A DNA stretch of 64,000 nt from Sphingobacterium bambusae (GTDB taxonomy: Bacteria; Bacteroidota; Bacteroidia; Sphingobacteriales; Sphingobacteriaceae): positions 4,774,001-4,838,000 of the forward strand of contig NZ_CP138332.1 in assembly GCF_033955345.1 (NCBI RefSeq), given 5' to 3'. The notes beneath the pieces were generated by a model. That model searched no databases and was not told the DNA's origin. It saw only the letters and a program-made list of their open reading frames with translations. Each line of letters begins with the position of its first letter. The stretch's first letter is position 1. Positions 42,465 through 54,570 of this stretch are shown piece by piece. A program made the position numbers and the translations under genes.

Positions 42465-44420
42465 TTGACACCTACCTTGAAAACAGTAACACTAAGCATG
42501 TTTTTTCTCTTGCTTAGTTTTTTTGCGATAGCTCAACAATCCGGTTGGGACAGATTGAATAGCGAGTTAGCTAAGCTTAGCGACGACTCGTCTAAAGTTA
42601 TGGCGCATTATAAAGTATCGACAGAATTGTATAAAAGTGCTCCCCAAGAAGCGAAAGATATAGCAGAAAAAGGATATGAGCTAGCTGTAGAAAACAAAAT
42701 GGAGGAGGTTGAATTATCTTTTCTTAATGTGATAGGCGTTATTGAATCTAAATTGTACCATTTTGACGAGAGTATAAAGACACATTTTAAAGTGCTTCGC
42801 GCGCGGGAGAAACGAGGTGATAAACAAGGTGCTATGCTATCTCTGCTTAACATCGGCAACGTATTCAATATGAGTAGAGATGCGAATCAAGCACTTATTT
42901 ATTATGAAAAAGCAATGTTGCTAGCTCGGGAAGTGAATGATTTGCGGAACGAAGCCAATATCGCCGTTAATATAGGTAACATTCGTGCGCAAGGCGCCTT
43001 GAAGGGCAGTAGCAAAAGCGATGTGATCGCTGCGATATCCTATCTCTTAAAAACCGTCGATTTTTGTAAGCGTAAAGCACCTGAAGTGGATTTATATAAT
43101 TGCTATATTCTGCTTGGGTATCTGTATCTCAAAAATGAGGATGTCAATAAAAGTGAGTATTACACCGATTTGGCTATTGGTATTGCCGAAGCAGGTGATT
43201 TTACCTATGGAATTTGTTACTCGCGGATAAATAAAGCAAATATTTTTGTCCGAAGAGGTCAGTTTGATCTTGCGCAAAAGGAAGTGGACATTATCCGAAG
43301 TAACATAAAGAAAAGTGGACTACATGATCTGTACGACGAATTTAGTTCGGACTTTACAAAAATAGCAAAGGCGATTCAGGAAAACGATAGAAATATTGTG
43401 CTTACGGACGTCGATAGTGCTACACGCGCAGATAGCGAAGCTGCGGAGTTGATTCGTCTTAAAGTGCGCGAGGAACTTCGAGAAAAATATGACACCGAGA
43501 AAAAAGAACTGGAAAATCGGAACCTGCTGTTGGAAAATGCCGCCGTAGAACGCGAATCGCTCTTATTTAAAATCCTACTGGGCGGAGCCGCCGCCTTGTT
43601 GCTTATGTTTATCCTCATGTTGGTATTGTTGCAACGCAAGAATCGGCAACTGCATATGGAAAAGAGCAAGGTCGAACAGGCACGAGATGAAGTAAAGGAA
43701 CAAGCAGAGAAAATACAGCTACAGCACCAAGAGCTGGTTCAGGCCGACCGTTTTCGTTCGCGTATTTTCTCGGTGGTATCCCACGATCTGCGTGCCCCGA
43801 TAGCCAATTTTCAAGTATTGCTTTCGGTATCCCGTTTAGTAGACTTGCCTGCAGACGATATTAAGAACACCTTGATTGCTATTGGGCAGGAGGTAGAAAC
43901 GGCGTCTAAAATGTTGGATGAATTGCTCGTTTGGTCGTCGCAGCAGATGAGTAACGAGAGTTTGACTTTCCAACAGCTCAAGGTACATGATTTGGTCGAT
44001 GAATGTAAATTGCTTTTTGCAGATCGACTACGTATCAAGGAACTGACGCTTTTAAACAAAGTCGATCCGCAGGTTGTTATTTCTGGCGATCTGAAGCGCT
44101 TTGAATTTATTCTGCGTAATATCATCAGTAATGCCATTAAATTTAGCTTCTTGGGAAAAACGGTGACCGTATCTCATCAAGAATTAGTGCAGGAAGTAAT
44201 TATCGCTATCACTGATGAAGGCGCGGGTATGGATGCCGAAAAGCTGCAGAAACTGCAGGGCAGGGATATGCAAGAAAGTTACTTAGGAACATTTCAGGAA
44301 AAGGGTGCGGGTATTGGTTTGATGCTTTGTCATGAGTTTGCAAATCGAATGGGCTGGTATATTCGGATGGAAAGTAAAATTGGACTCGGTAGCGTGTTTT
44401 ATATATGCATACCGAAATAG
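42465..44420 (+). CDS. TPR-containing membrane sensor histidine kinase
   Basis: A 651-residue kinase. A signal peptide ends near I-A-Q-Q, followed by periplasmic TPR-like repeats (about 40-300), a coiled coil, and one membrane helix at about 365-390. HisKA follows with His440 in V-V-S-H-D-L-R-A-P-I-A-N, then an HATPase domain with N-A-I-K-F-S, D-E-G-A-G-M and G-A-G-I-G-L. No ATG precedes the signal peptide in a good position: the frame opens at TTG 42465, a second TTG at 42477 starts a classical L-K-T-V-T-L-S-M signal, and the first ATG (42498) loses the positive charge. TTG initiation is therefore likely. No response regulator is adjacent. A -7 element TATTTTTG lies at 42423-42430. Confidence 0.85.
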   Translation: MTPTLKTVTLSMFFLLLSFFAIAQQSGWDRLNSELAKLSDDSSKVMAHYKVSTELYKSAPQEAKDIAEKGYELAVENKMEEVELSFLNVIGVIESKLYHFDESIKTHFKVLRAREKRGDKQGAMLSLLNIGNVFNMSRDANQALIYYEKAMLLAREVNDLRNEANIAVNIGNIRAQGALKGSSKSDVIAAISYLLKTVDFCKRKAPEVDLYNCYILLGYLYLKNEDVNKSEYYTDLAIGIAEAGDFTYGICYSRINKANIFVRRGQFDLAQKEVDIIRSNIKKSGLHDLYDEFSSDFTKIAKAIQENDRNIVLTDVDSATRADSEAAELIRLKVREELREKYDTEKKELENRNLLLENAAVERESLLFKILLGGAAALLLMFILMLVLLQRKNRQLHMEKSKVEQARDEVKEQAEKIQLQHQELVQADRFRSRIFSVVSHDLRAPIANFQVLLSVSRLVDLPADDIKNTLIAIGQEVETASKMLDELLVWSSQQMSNESLTFQQLKVHDLVDECKLLFADRLRIKELTLLNKVDPQVVISGDLKRFEFILRNIISNAIKFSFLGKTVTVSHQELVQEVIIAITDEGAGMDAEKLQKLQGRDMQESYLGTFQEKGAGIGLMLCHEFANRMGWYIRMESKIGLGSVFYICIPK

Positions 44421-44582
44421 GGGAGCTTGAGGTATAGTGTAAATGGCAGGCTTGTTCCTATTTTGCTAGCTCGAAATAATGTTCATAGGCTCCCCATTGG
44501 TGCATTTTATCTTTTTCTTCAAAAATATCGCACAGTATTCCAGCGTCTTGTGTGCTGTCCGAAAGAAATAAGCTGGAATAGT

Positions 44583-44614
44583 TTGGAAGATATATGCCAA
44601 AGTTTCTATCTTTG
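44583..44614 (+). promoter_or_regulatory. rrn promoter P1 (near-consensus)
   Basis: TTG at 44583-44585 and TATCTTTG at 44607-44614, with a 21-bp spacer instead of 19. The sequence after it (TTTGCA followed by an A/G-rich GGGAGGGA) resembles that after P2, indicating tandem duplicated rRNA promoters. Confidence 0.55.
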
Positions 44615-44739
44615 CACCACTCCGCAAGGGAGGGACGATTGAAAAGCGAAAAACAGAAGATGGAAAAAGCCTTTAACGAAGGGCGTTTCCACGGTTAAAA
44701 GGCCCGAAAGGGCATCGAAAAAAAAAGTTCAACTTTATT

Positions 44740-44769
44740 TTGCGAAACCGAAAAAGTCTTCTACCTTTG
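44740..44769 (+). promoter_or_regulatory. rrn promoter P2 (exact consensus)
   Basis: TTG at 44740-44742, exactly 19 bp, and TACCTTTG at 44762-44769. It lies about 255 bp before mature 16S, a normal leader length. The interval 44421-45023 otherwise holds leader RNA and no gene. Confidence 0.75.
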
Positions 44770-45023
44770 CAGTCCCAACGAGAAGGAGGGAAACAAACAA
44801 GATAGTTCGGGCAGCGATGCCACGATATATAAAAAGCCAAAGCGCGACGCGGCGGCGAAGAAAGTTCTTTAAGAAAGATGATCATGTAGCGTAACGAGTA
44901 GTCGGAAGATGAAAGTTAGCAATAACAAAAAAATCAACCTGTCAATTACGGATCGTAAGATACAACAAAAAACGATTCCGGTTATTTATTAGTAAATAGC
45001 CTGGTATCGAACAATTCATTATT

Positions 45024-46554
<1,531 letters not shown>

Positions 46555-46664
46555 TAGAGTGTCCTAATTGACACTCGTTGCGCCACATCATGATCGTTAA
46601 GAAAAGAAGAAAGTGCCCACCCCGAGAGGACGTGGATACCGAGAGAAGATGAGAAAGATAAGCT

Positions 46665-46738
46665 AGTCCCGTAGCTCAGTTGGTTAGAGCACTACACTGA
46701 TAATGTAGGGGTCAGCAGTTCAAATCTGCTCGGGACTA
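46665..46738 (+). tRNA. tRNA-Ile (GAT)
   Basis: 74 nt with acceptor arms AGTCCCG and CGGGACT, anticodon GAT in CTGATAA, and T-loop TTCAAAT. CCA is not encoded. It is the first tRNA of the rrn spacer. Confidence 0.96.
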
Positions 46739-46740
46739 CG

Positions 46741-46818
46741 GAAAGTAATGCGTATAGCGTATTGCGTACCGCGAATTTTTATGGCGACATTGAAATCGCA
46801 CTACCCATTACCCACTAC
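46741..46818 (+). repeat. Class I heptanucleotide repeat element, copy 1, in the tRNA-Ile/tRNA-Ala spacer
   Basis: Left part is a run of heptamers of the form NNGCGTA (ATGCGTA, TAGCGTA, TTGCGTA, CCGCGAA) after GAAAGTA, then ATGGCG. The right part, ACTACCCATTACCCACTAC, is the complement of GTARTGG heptamers, so the halves form an imperfect inverted repeat. An inverted second copy of the left part lies at 50292-50336, just past 5S. Confidence 0.65.
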
Positions 46819-46824
46819 AAAAAA

Positions 46825-46898
46825 GGGGAATTAGCTCAGCTGGCTAGAGCACCTGCCTTGCACGCAGGGGGTCAACGGTTCGAATCCGTTATTCTCCA
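46825..46898 (+). tRNA. tRNA-Ala (TGC)
   Basis: 74 nt with acceptor arms GGGGAAT and ATTCTCC, anticodon TGC in CTTGCAC, and T-loop TTCGAAT. CCA is not encoded. Confidence 0.96.
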
Positions 46899-46904
46899 CA
46901 TTTC

Positions 46905-46977
46905 AAAGTAAAAATTAAAAAGTAAAAAATAAAAAGACCTACAAGGTTTTTGACTTTTGGATTTTGACTTTTTACTT
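46905..46977 (+). repeat. Class II heptanucleotide inverted repeat, copy 1, between tRNA-Ala and 23S
   Basis: Left arm is five A-rich heptamers (AAAGTAA, AAATTAA, AAAGTAA, AAAATAA, AAAGACC), and the right arm is the imperfect complement (AGGTTTTTGACTTTTGG, then ATTTTGACTTTTTACTT). The loop is only about 3 nt, so the RNA would form a long hairpin. A sister copy is at 50050-50121. Confidence 0.7.
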
Positions 46978-46990
46978 CGAATCCGTTCTT

Positions 46991-47030
46991 TGACATATTG
47001 AAAGAAAGAAAACACAAGAGAAGACAACAA
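46991..47030 (+). other. 5' arm of the 23S rRNA processing stem
   Basis: This stretch (starting TGACAT and ending AAGACAACAA) is complementary to 50003-50042 downstream of 23S. Together they form the double-stranded stem cut by RNase III during pre-rRNA processing. Confidence 0.75.
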
Positions 47031-47110
47031 TGGTTTGAAAGTCAAACACTAGTTGTTTGATTAGTAGAACAAAGGCAGCCATATACCTAGCAAAAGGGGT
47101 ATATGAGCGA

Positions 47111-49990
<2,880 letters not shown>

Positions 49991-50002
49991 GCCGGTAGAA
50001 CG

Positions 50003-50042
50003 TTGTTGTCTTCCTTCTTTTTCTTTCTTTCAATGCATGTCA
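50003..50042 (+). other. 3' arm of the 23S rRNA processing stem
   Basis: TTGTTGTCTTCC to TGCATGTCA pairs with 46991-47030, with a few internal mismatches. Confidence 0.75.
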
Positions 50043-50049
50043 TCATGCA

Positions 50050-50121
50050 ATTAAAAATTAAAATGTAAAAATTAAAAAGTCCTGTATGGTTTTTTACTTT
50101 TGAATTTTGACTTTTTACTTT
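50050..50121 (+). repeat. Class II heptanucleotide inverted repeat, copy 2, between 23S and 5S
   Basis: Left arm AATTAAA, AATTAAA, ATGTAAA, AATTAAA, AAGTCC and right arm TTTTTAC, TTTTGAA, TTTTGAC, TTTTTAC repeat with a 7-nt period and pair with each other. The right arm closely matches that of copy 1. Confidence 0.7.
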
Positions 50122-50133
50122 GCAAAGATATTC

Positions 50134-50241
50134 AGGTGCCTATATCGGCGGTGTCTACCTCTTCCCATTCCGAACAGAGAAGTCAAGCCCGCCAGAGCCG
50201 ATGGTATTGCCGTAACAGGTGGGAGAGTAGGTCGGCGCCTA
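50134..50241 (+). rRNA. rrf: 5S ribosomal RNA
   Basis: About 108 nt, with terminal arms AGGTGCC and GGCGCCT. The conserved loop region CCCATTCCGAACAGAGAAGT is present, as is GATGGTATTGCC later. Ends are set by the pairing of the terminal helix. Confidence 0.94.
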
Positions 50242-50251
50242 ATTTTAAACG

Positions 50252-50290
50252 AGGCCCCTTCAGGAAACTGGAGGGGCCTTTGTGTTTTAT
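50252..50290 (+). terminator. Terminator of the rrn operon
   Basis: AGGCCCCTTCA and TGGAGGGGCCT pair over 11 positions including one G-U pair, with TTTGTGTTTTAT after. Confidence 0.75.
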
Positions 50291-50291
50291 A

Positions 50292-50336
50292 CGCCATCTA
50301 GTTCGCAATACGCATTACCCAATACGCACTACTTTC
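50292..50336 (-). repeat. Class I heptanucleotide repeat, copy 2, inverted, after the rrn terminator
   Basis: On the minus strand it reads GAAAGTA, GTGCGTA, TTGGGTA, ATGCGTA, TTGCGAA, then ATGGCG, matching the element at 46741-46786 in order and in the conserved ATGGCG end. Confidence 0.65.
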
Positions 50337-50555
50337 GATTAACAAAACGGCCTTCAGGGAGCCTACGATCCACTTTTCGGCATTTTCAAAGCTGCGCATG
50401 CTACGTAGCATGCGTTTCTCGGCAAGAAGATACTTTCCTTTGATGGGCTTCAGGAACTCGTCTTCACCTGTTTTCTTCCAGTTGTAAGATGTTCGGTTCT
50501 CTTCCGCACGTGTTTTTTCCGTATCGGAGAACGACGGAATCTGCTTGCGTAGCAT
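50298..50555 (-). CDS. Hypothetical 85-residue reading frame, possibly a gene remnant
   Basis: The frame is open and reads M-L-R-K-Q-I-P-S-F-S-D-T-E-K, charged and protein-like. The coding-like character continues upstream of the ATG as far as a stop near 50610. Its middle encodes R-M-L-R-S-M-R from the palindrome at 50395-50414, and its last ten codons are read out of the class I repeat, so the true C-terminus may be lost. No family was recognised. It could be a decayed gene rather than a working one. Confidence 0.25.
   Translation of the reverse strand: MLRKQIPSFSDTEKTRAEENRTSYNWKKTGEDEFLKPIKGKYLLAEKRMLRSMRSFENAEKWIVGSLKAVLLIESSAYWVMRIAN
50395..50414. repeat. Perfect 20-bp palindrome with core ATGCTACGTAGCAT
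   Basis: The sequence CGCATGCTACGTAGCATGCG equals its own reverse complement. The same 14-bp core is found in a second perfect palindrome 376 bp downstream. Confidence 0.75.
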
Positions 50556-50770
50556 CAGGTTTTGTTTGACGGATGTCTTTATTGCACCTTCATAGACATC
50601 AGTTATTCATTTGTGCATCAAACGGACAAAGACGTGCTTCAATGTCGGGAAAACAGACGACTGTGCGCCGTTGGCGTTCTTCAGCATCTCTTAGGAATCT
50701 TACAAAATGTTTGTGACAACCTTTTGTTTGGGGAAGGTGGGTGTTGTTATAGTTAATTGAATTGTCGGCT

Positions 50771-50794
50771 AACGAATGCTACGTAGCATTCGTT
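50771..50794. repeat. Perfect 24-bp palindrome with core ATGCTACGTAGCAT
   Basis: Twelve-base half AACGAATGCTAC followed by its exact complement. The flanking bases differ from the palindrome at 50395 but stay perfectly paired, which shows compensatory change around a conserved core. It lies 2 bp before the 21-bp array. Confidence 0.75.
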
Positions 50795-50796
50795 GG

Positions 50797-51132
50797 TTGA
50801 TCTGCGGCGGATCGACGTTGATGTTCAACAATGTAACATTGATCTTTAAGGCATCAAGATTGATGTTCTACAAAGCTATACTGATGTTCTAGAATGGAAC
50901 ACTGATGTTTGAGAGCGAGACGTTGATGTCTGTTGGTCAGGTATTGATGGATGAGGAGATGATTTTGATAGCCATCGTCGGCTTGTCGAGGTTGGAGGAA
51001 ACCTTATTGATCTTGGACTTTGCGTTATTGTTTTCCGTATATGAAGCGCTGTACGTATGCAGAGGCTGGCTGATGGTCAAGGAGAGCTTTTTGAAGGATG
51101 AAACCGATATACTGCAGGAAGTAGCGTGCATA
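50797..51132. repeat. Array of 16 units with an exact 21-bp period
   Basis: Units begin at 50797, 50818, 50839 and every 21 bp to 51112 without any insertion or deletion. Most start with TTGATG or CTGATG, often extended to TTGATGTT. The rest of each unit is variable, and later units keep little more than YTG. Translated on the plus strand it gives a heptad pattern L-M-F-x-x-x-x from ATG 50776, with one stop at 50890-50892, then open from ATG 50905 to 51147. On the minus strand one frame gives x-N-I-N-V-x-L heptads with several stops. I do not recognise a family. It may be a decayed coiled-coil-like gene or a non-coding phased array. Confidence 0.7.
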
Positions 51133-51217
51133 TTTTCAATAACTTAATCAATTTTGACAATCTAGGGATAGACTGTAATGATAAAGGGATTAAATTTGAA
51201 ATACTTATTGTACTAGT

Positions 51218-52201
51218 ATGCTTGTCATAGAATCTCCTTATACCGATGCGTATTTTAATATAGCATCTGAAGAATATTTGTTAAATCGATTCCCAACGGA
51301 AGATATTTTTCTACTGTACGTCAATGCTCCCTCGATCATTGTAGGTAAGTTTCAGAATACCTTGGCCGAAATCAACTTGGACTATGTAGAAGATAACAAA
51401 ATTGATGTTGTGAGGAGACTTTCTGGCGGTGGAGCGGTGTACCATGATCTTGGAAACCTTAACTTTTCCTTTCATACCTTGTTGGGCAACAATGACTTTA
51501 CCGAGTTTGCTACTTTCACGCAGCCTGTCATTAATCTATTGCAGAGAATTGGCGTTTCTGCAAAGTTGGAAGGTCGTAATGATCTGCTTGTCGATGGGAA
51601 GAAGTTCAGCGGAAATGCCAAGACCGTGAAGAAGGGTAAGATGCTGCAACATGGGACTATTTTGTTGAATTCAGATATGAGCGTGTTAGCTGACGCGCTA
51701 AAAGTGAATCCATTAAAATTTACGCATAAAGCTGTGAAATCCAATCGTGGACGGGTGACCAATTTGATAGATCATTTTCCAGCAGATTTTCAACTAGGGC
51801 AGTTTAAGTCGATGTTGATCGACGAGATATTGCATGCTTCAACGGATTCGAAGCAATATCAGTTTACAGCGGAGGACGTGGAGGAAATACGCAGGCTTGC
51901 CCTTGAAAAGTATAGCACCTGGGAATGGAATTTCGGGTTTTCGCCAGATTACAATTTTAATAAAGCGATAAAGATTCCGGCAGGATTTATTGAAATTCAT
52001 CTAGATGTACATAAAGGGACGATAGAGCAGGCCAAGATCTATGGTGATTTTTTTTCATCGCGGCCTATCGAAGAGTTGGAAGCGGTATTAATTGGGAAAA
52101 AACATGATCCGCAGGCGATAGGACAGGTGCTAATGAATGTAGACCTGCCGATTTTTTTCGGCAAGGTGACCACCGAAGAGTTGCTCCCTCTTTTTTATTA
52201 G
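51218..52201 (+). CDS. lplA: Lipoate-protein ligase A
   Basis: A 327-residue cytoplasmic enzyme that attaches free lipoate to the lipoyl domains of 2-oxoacid dehydrogenases and the glycine cleavage H protein through lipoyl-AMP. The binding loop R-R-L-S-G-G-G-A-V-Y-H-D and N-L-N-F-S-F are intact, as is the catalytic lysine region D-G-K-K-F-S-G-N-A-K. The C-terminal accessory domain (from about residue 245) is present, so it should catalyse both activation and transfer. Confidence 0.93.
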   Translation: MLVIESPYTDAYFNIASEEYLLNRFPTEDIFLLYVNAPSIIVGKFQNTLAEINLDYVEDNKIDVVRRLSGGGAVYHDLGNLNFSFHTLLGNNDFTEFATFTQPVINLLQRIGVSAKLEGRNDLLVDGKKFSGNAKTVKKGKMLQHGTILLNSDMSVLADALKVNPLKFTHKAVKSNRGRVTNLIDHFPADFQLGQFKSMLIDEILHASTDSKQYQFTAEDVEEIRRLALEKYSTWEWNFGFSPDYNFNKAIKIPAGFIEIHLDVHKGTIEQAKIYGDFFSSRPIEELEAVLIGKKHDPQAIGQVLMNVDLPIFFGKVTTEELLPLFY

Positions 52202-52323
52202 CCCCTTTCTACGAGATGGGAGATAGCTTATCATTATTGTTCCTTATCGGTTATATGGAAAAGATTTACTTTTTTTAAGACAAAATACTTGTTCTTTTGT
52301 TCTATTAGAAAACAGCCACAACA

Positions 52324-52629
52324 ATGGAATACAGACCTCAAATAGTAAAATCTTTGCGGACACTTTTTGTATCACGTGAGCACTTGTTTACGGATATTTT
52401 GAATATAGCTACGGCGGGAGAAATGCGTCACATTATGGACGCTTTCGAGGATGGTGATGTGTATGATTTCCAACTTTCCCATGTCGAGGATTTGAAAGAT
52501 CCTAATGTAAAGAAGCTTGTTCATCTGATCCATGAGATGGATCGCGTGCTCGAGGAGGTAAAGACAAGCAATCATATCTTGGATACGGAGCTTTATGAAC
52601 GAGAAGGTGATTTGGATAAACGTAATTAA
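52324..52629 (+). CDS. Small hypothetical protein
   Basis: A 101-residue protein, mostly helical by composition, acidic and without signal peptide or membrane segment. No family was recognised. It begins M-E-Y-R-P-Q-I-V-K-S-L and ends R-E-G-D-L-D-K-R-N. It lies 48 nt before the epimerase gene on the same strand and may be co-transcribed with it. The upstream 120 bp are AT-rich, as for a promoter. Confidence 0.6.
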   Translation: MEYRPQIVKSLRTLFVSREHLFTDILNIATAGEMRHIMDAFEDGDVYDFQLSHVEDLKDPNVKKLVHLIHEMDRVLEEVKTSNHILDTELYEREGDLDKRN

Positions 52630-52677
52630 TTGGCGCAAATCGATGCGTATCGTTAAAAATATACAACCTGTTTTATC

Positions 52678-53580
52678 ATGAAGAATATCTTGATTTCCGG
52701 TGGTACTGGATTTGTCGGGAAGGCACTGATTGCCTATCTGCTTGAACATTATCCCGATGTCACGTTGACGATATTGGTTCGTGGTGAAGTTGCTCTAGAT
52801 CCTTCACCACGGGTGAAGTACTGTTTATGGGACGTGAATAAACGGTTTATTGATCCATCATTATCTGAAGATATCGACACCATCATCCACTTGGCGGGCG
52901 CCAACATTGCTGAAAAGCGTTGGACACGCAAGCGCAAAGAACTGCTGCTAAAGAGTAGAACCGAGAGTGGGAAGCTATTGGTGGATTGGATAATGGCACA
53001 TGGTCGAAAAGTAAAAACCTTTGTTTCGGCTTCTGCCGTAGGCTGGTATGGTGAAGGAAAAGCTGGTCAGCTATTTAAAGAGGACGACCCCGCTGGCAAA
53101 GGGTTCTTGGCTGATGTGTGCCGTAAGTGGGAAGCCACTACATCGCCGCTGATAGCGCGAGGGATTCGCGTGGCTTGGATCCGTACCGGATTGGTGCTGC
53201 ATCCTAGCGGAGGCATGTGGAAGGCTTTATCAGCTTCTTTTCGCTTTGGCATAGCGCCTCGTTTTGCTTCGGGAAGACAGTGTTTTAGCTGGATTGGATT
53301 GGCAGATTTGGTTTCCTTGTATGCATTTGTGGCGGCGCATGATCATGTTGTGGGACCGGTAAATGCCGTTGCGCCCCATCCTGTTTCACAACTTGCATTG
53401 ACGAAGGCCTTGCTGGCCAAGCAATCCGGTTCTTCGCTAGTTTTGCCCGTGCCAAGCTTCCTTTTGAAATTGGCGTTGGGAGAGTTGTCTATCGAGTTGT
53501 TGAAAAATGCGGCTGTTAGCGCTGATAAGATACAGCAGGCTGGATTTCAGTTCTCCGCGAAGAACCCATCTGATCTCTAG
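52678..53580 (+). CDS. TIGR01777-family NAD-dependent epimerase-like protein (YfcH/SDR39U1 type)
   Basis: A 300-residue extended short-chain dehydrogenase-like protein. The nucleotide-binding motif G-G-T-G-F-V-G-K-A-L is at residue 8. The family motifs I-I-H-L-A-G-A-N-I-A-E-K-R-W and S-A-S-A-V-G-W-Y-G follow. The C-terminal DUF1731-like tail has E-L-L-K-N-A-A-V-S-A-D-K and ends G-F-Q-F, slightly short compared with relatives. The reaction is unknown for this family. Confidence 0.87.
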   Translation: MKNILISGGTGFVGKALIAYLLEHYPDVTLTILVRGEVALDPSPRVKYCLWDVNKRFIDPSLSEDIDTIIHLAGANIAEKRWTRKRKELLLKSRTESGKLLVDWIMAHGRKVKTFVSASAVGWYGEGKAGQLFKEDDPAGKGFLADVCRKWEATTSPLIARGIRVAWIRTGLVLHPSGGMWKALSASFRFGIAPRFASGRQCFSWIGLADLVSLYAFVAAHDHVVGPVNAVAPHPVSQLALTKALLAKQSGSSLVLPVPSFLLKLALGELSIELLKNAAVSADKIQQAGFQFSAKNPSDL

Positions 53581-53773
53581 GTTTTAACATCCTGTAGCCT
53601 TGCTATTCGTCGTGCTTCGCTTAATAGGAGCGAGTTTCGGTATACATCACCATGTTATGGAGAGCGAATAGTAAACAGCGTATACAGCGGCAGGTGGAAG
53701 ATGCGTTAAAGCTTGTTAAAAGTTTGTTGCATAGGTTTTTAAGTGCGTTTTTTGTAGGCATCAACTCCTAGCT

Positions 53774-54496
53774 ATGAAAACTGTACTCGCTATCTCCGCC
53801 ATATTGATTGGCTTTTATGCCTCAGGGCAACAATCAATCATCCTCGTTCGTGATAAATTCAGTAGTCGTGTTGTGGTGGGGGCAAAGGTGCGTGTGTACA
53901 ACCAGGAGTTTTTAAGTGATAAAGGAGGGCGGGTTACTATCCATCAGCTGCGACCCGGCGATAGCATCGCTATCAGTGCAGCAGGCTATCACCCGACAGT
54001 GATGCCGATTATGCAGCGGGATACCACGCAGGAGATCTTGCTCGAACCTCTGCCCCATATGTTGGAAGAAGTGGTTATCGATCGCATGCGATCGGCTTCT
54101 CGAGATAGTAGTGGTTGGAGGCGCGTGATGGAACGCCGTTTCGCACGACAGAAATTAAATGAAAGGCGTCTTGGCATTTTTGTGCAACGTGGTGGATTTG
54201 ATCCCTATTGGCCACGACATGTCGCATCCGGTAGTACTGCTGCACTGGCCACGGTAAACCTGAGTAAGCTAGTCGCTTTATTGCGTAGAAAGGAAAGCGA
54301 TGCTGTAGCATCTGATGTTTGGACGGAGCAGGATAAATTATCGTTGGATCAGTGGTTTACAGCAGAAGTAGTTGCAAGTTTGACTGGTCTGAAAGGGGAT
54401 GCTCTCCAATATTTCATGATTCGATATAGGCCAGAGAAGGCCGATCTACCTGAGCTCTCGGAATATCAGGTGCTTTTGCATATAAAAAGTAGCTAA
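53774..54496 (+). CDS. Secreted CarboxypepD_reg-like domain protein
   Basis: A 240-residue exported protein. A signal peptide ends near S-G-Q-Q, and residues 22-95 form a carboxypeptidase-regulatory-like beta-sandwich (G-A-K-V-R-V-Y, D-K-G-G-R-V-T-I, I-S-A-A-G-Y). The rest is charged and unrecognised. A domain of this kind usually precedes TonB receptors, but here no plug or barrel follows, and E-E-V-V-I-D-R resembles a TonB box end. Function unknown. Confidence 0.7.
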   Translation: MKTVLAISAILIGFYASGQQSIILVRDKFSSRVVVGAKVRVYNQEFLSDKGGRVTIHQLRPGDSIAISAAGYHPTVMPIMQRDTTQEILLEPLPHMLEEVVIDRMRSASRDSSGWRRVMERRFARQKLNERRLGIFVQRGGFDPYWPRHVASGSTAALATVNLSKLVALLRRKESDAVASDVWTEQDKLSLDQWFTAEVVASLTGLKGDALQYFMIRYRPEKADLPELSEYQVLLHIKSS

Positions 54497-54570
54497 TACT
54501 ATGTTTTTGGCTGAATCAACAGAAGCCGATCAATGAGGCCTGTTGGTGGAGCTAGGTTTATTCCCGACCG

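Noticed and set aside
44427..44642. 71-codon frame before the rrn promoters
   Set aside because: It covers the P1 promoter and leader region, and the composition is not protein-like.
50562..50756. 64-codon plus-strand frame downstream of the rrn operon
   Set aside because: Cys-rich chance frame. The minus strand of the same region reads better but is also broken.
50797..51132. CRISPR array
   Set aside because: Units are 21 bp with no alternation of constant repeat and unique spacer, repeats are too short and degenerate, and no cas genes are in the window.
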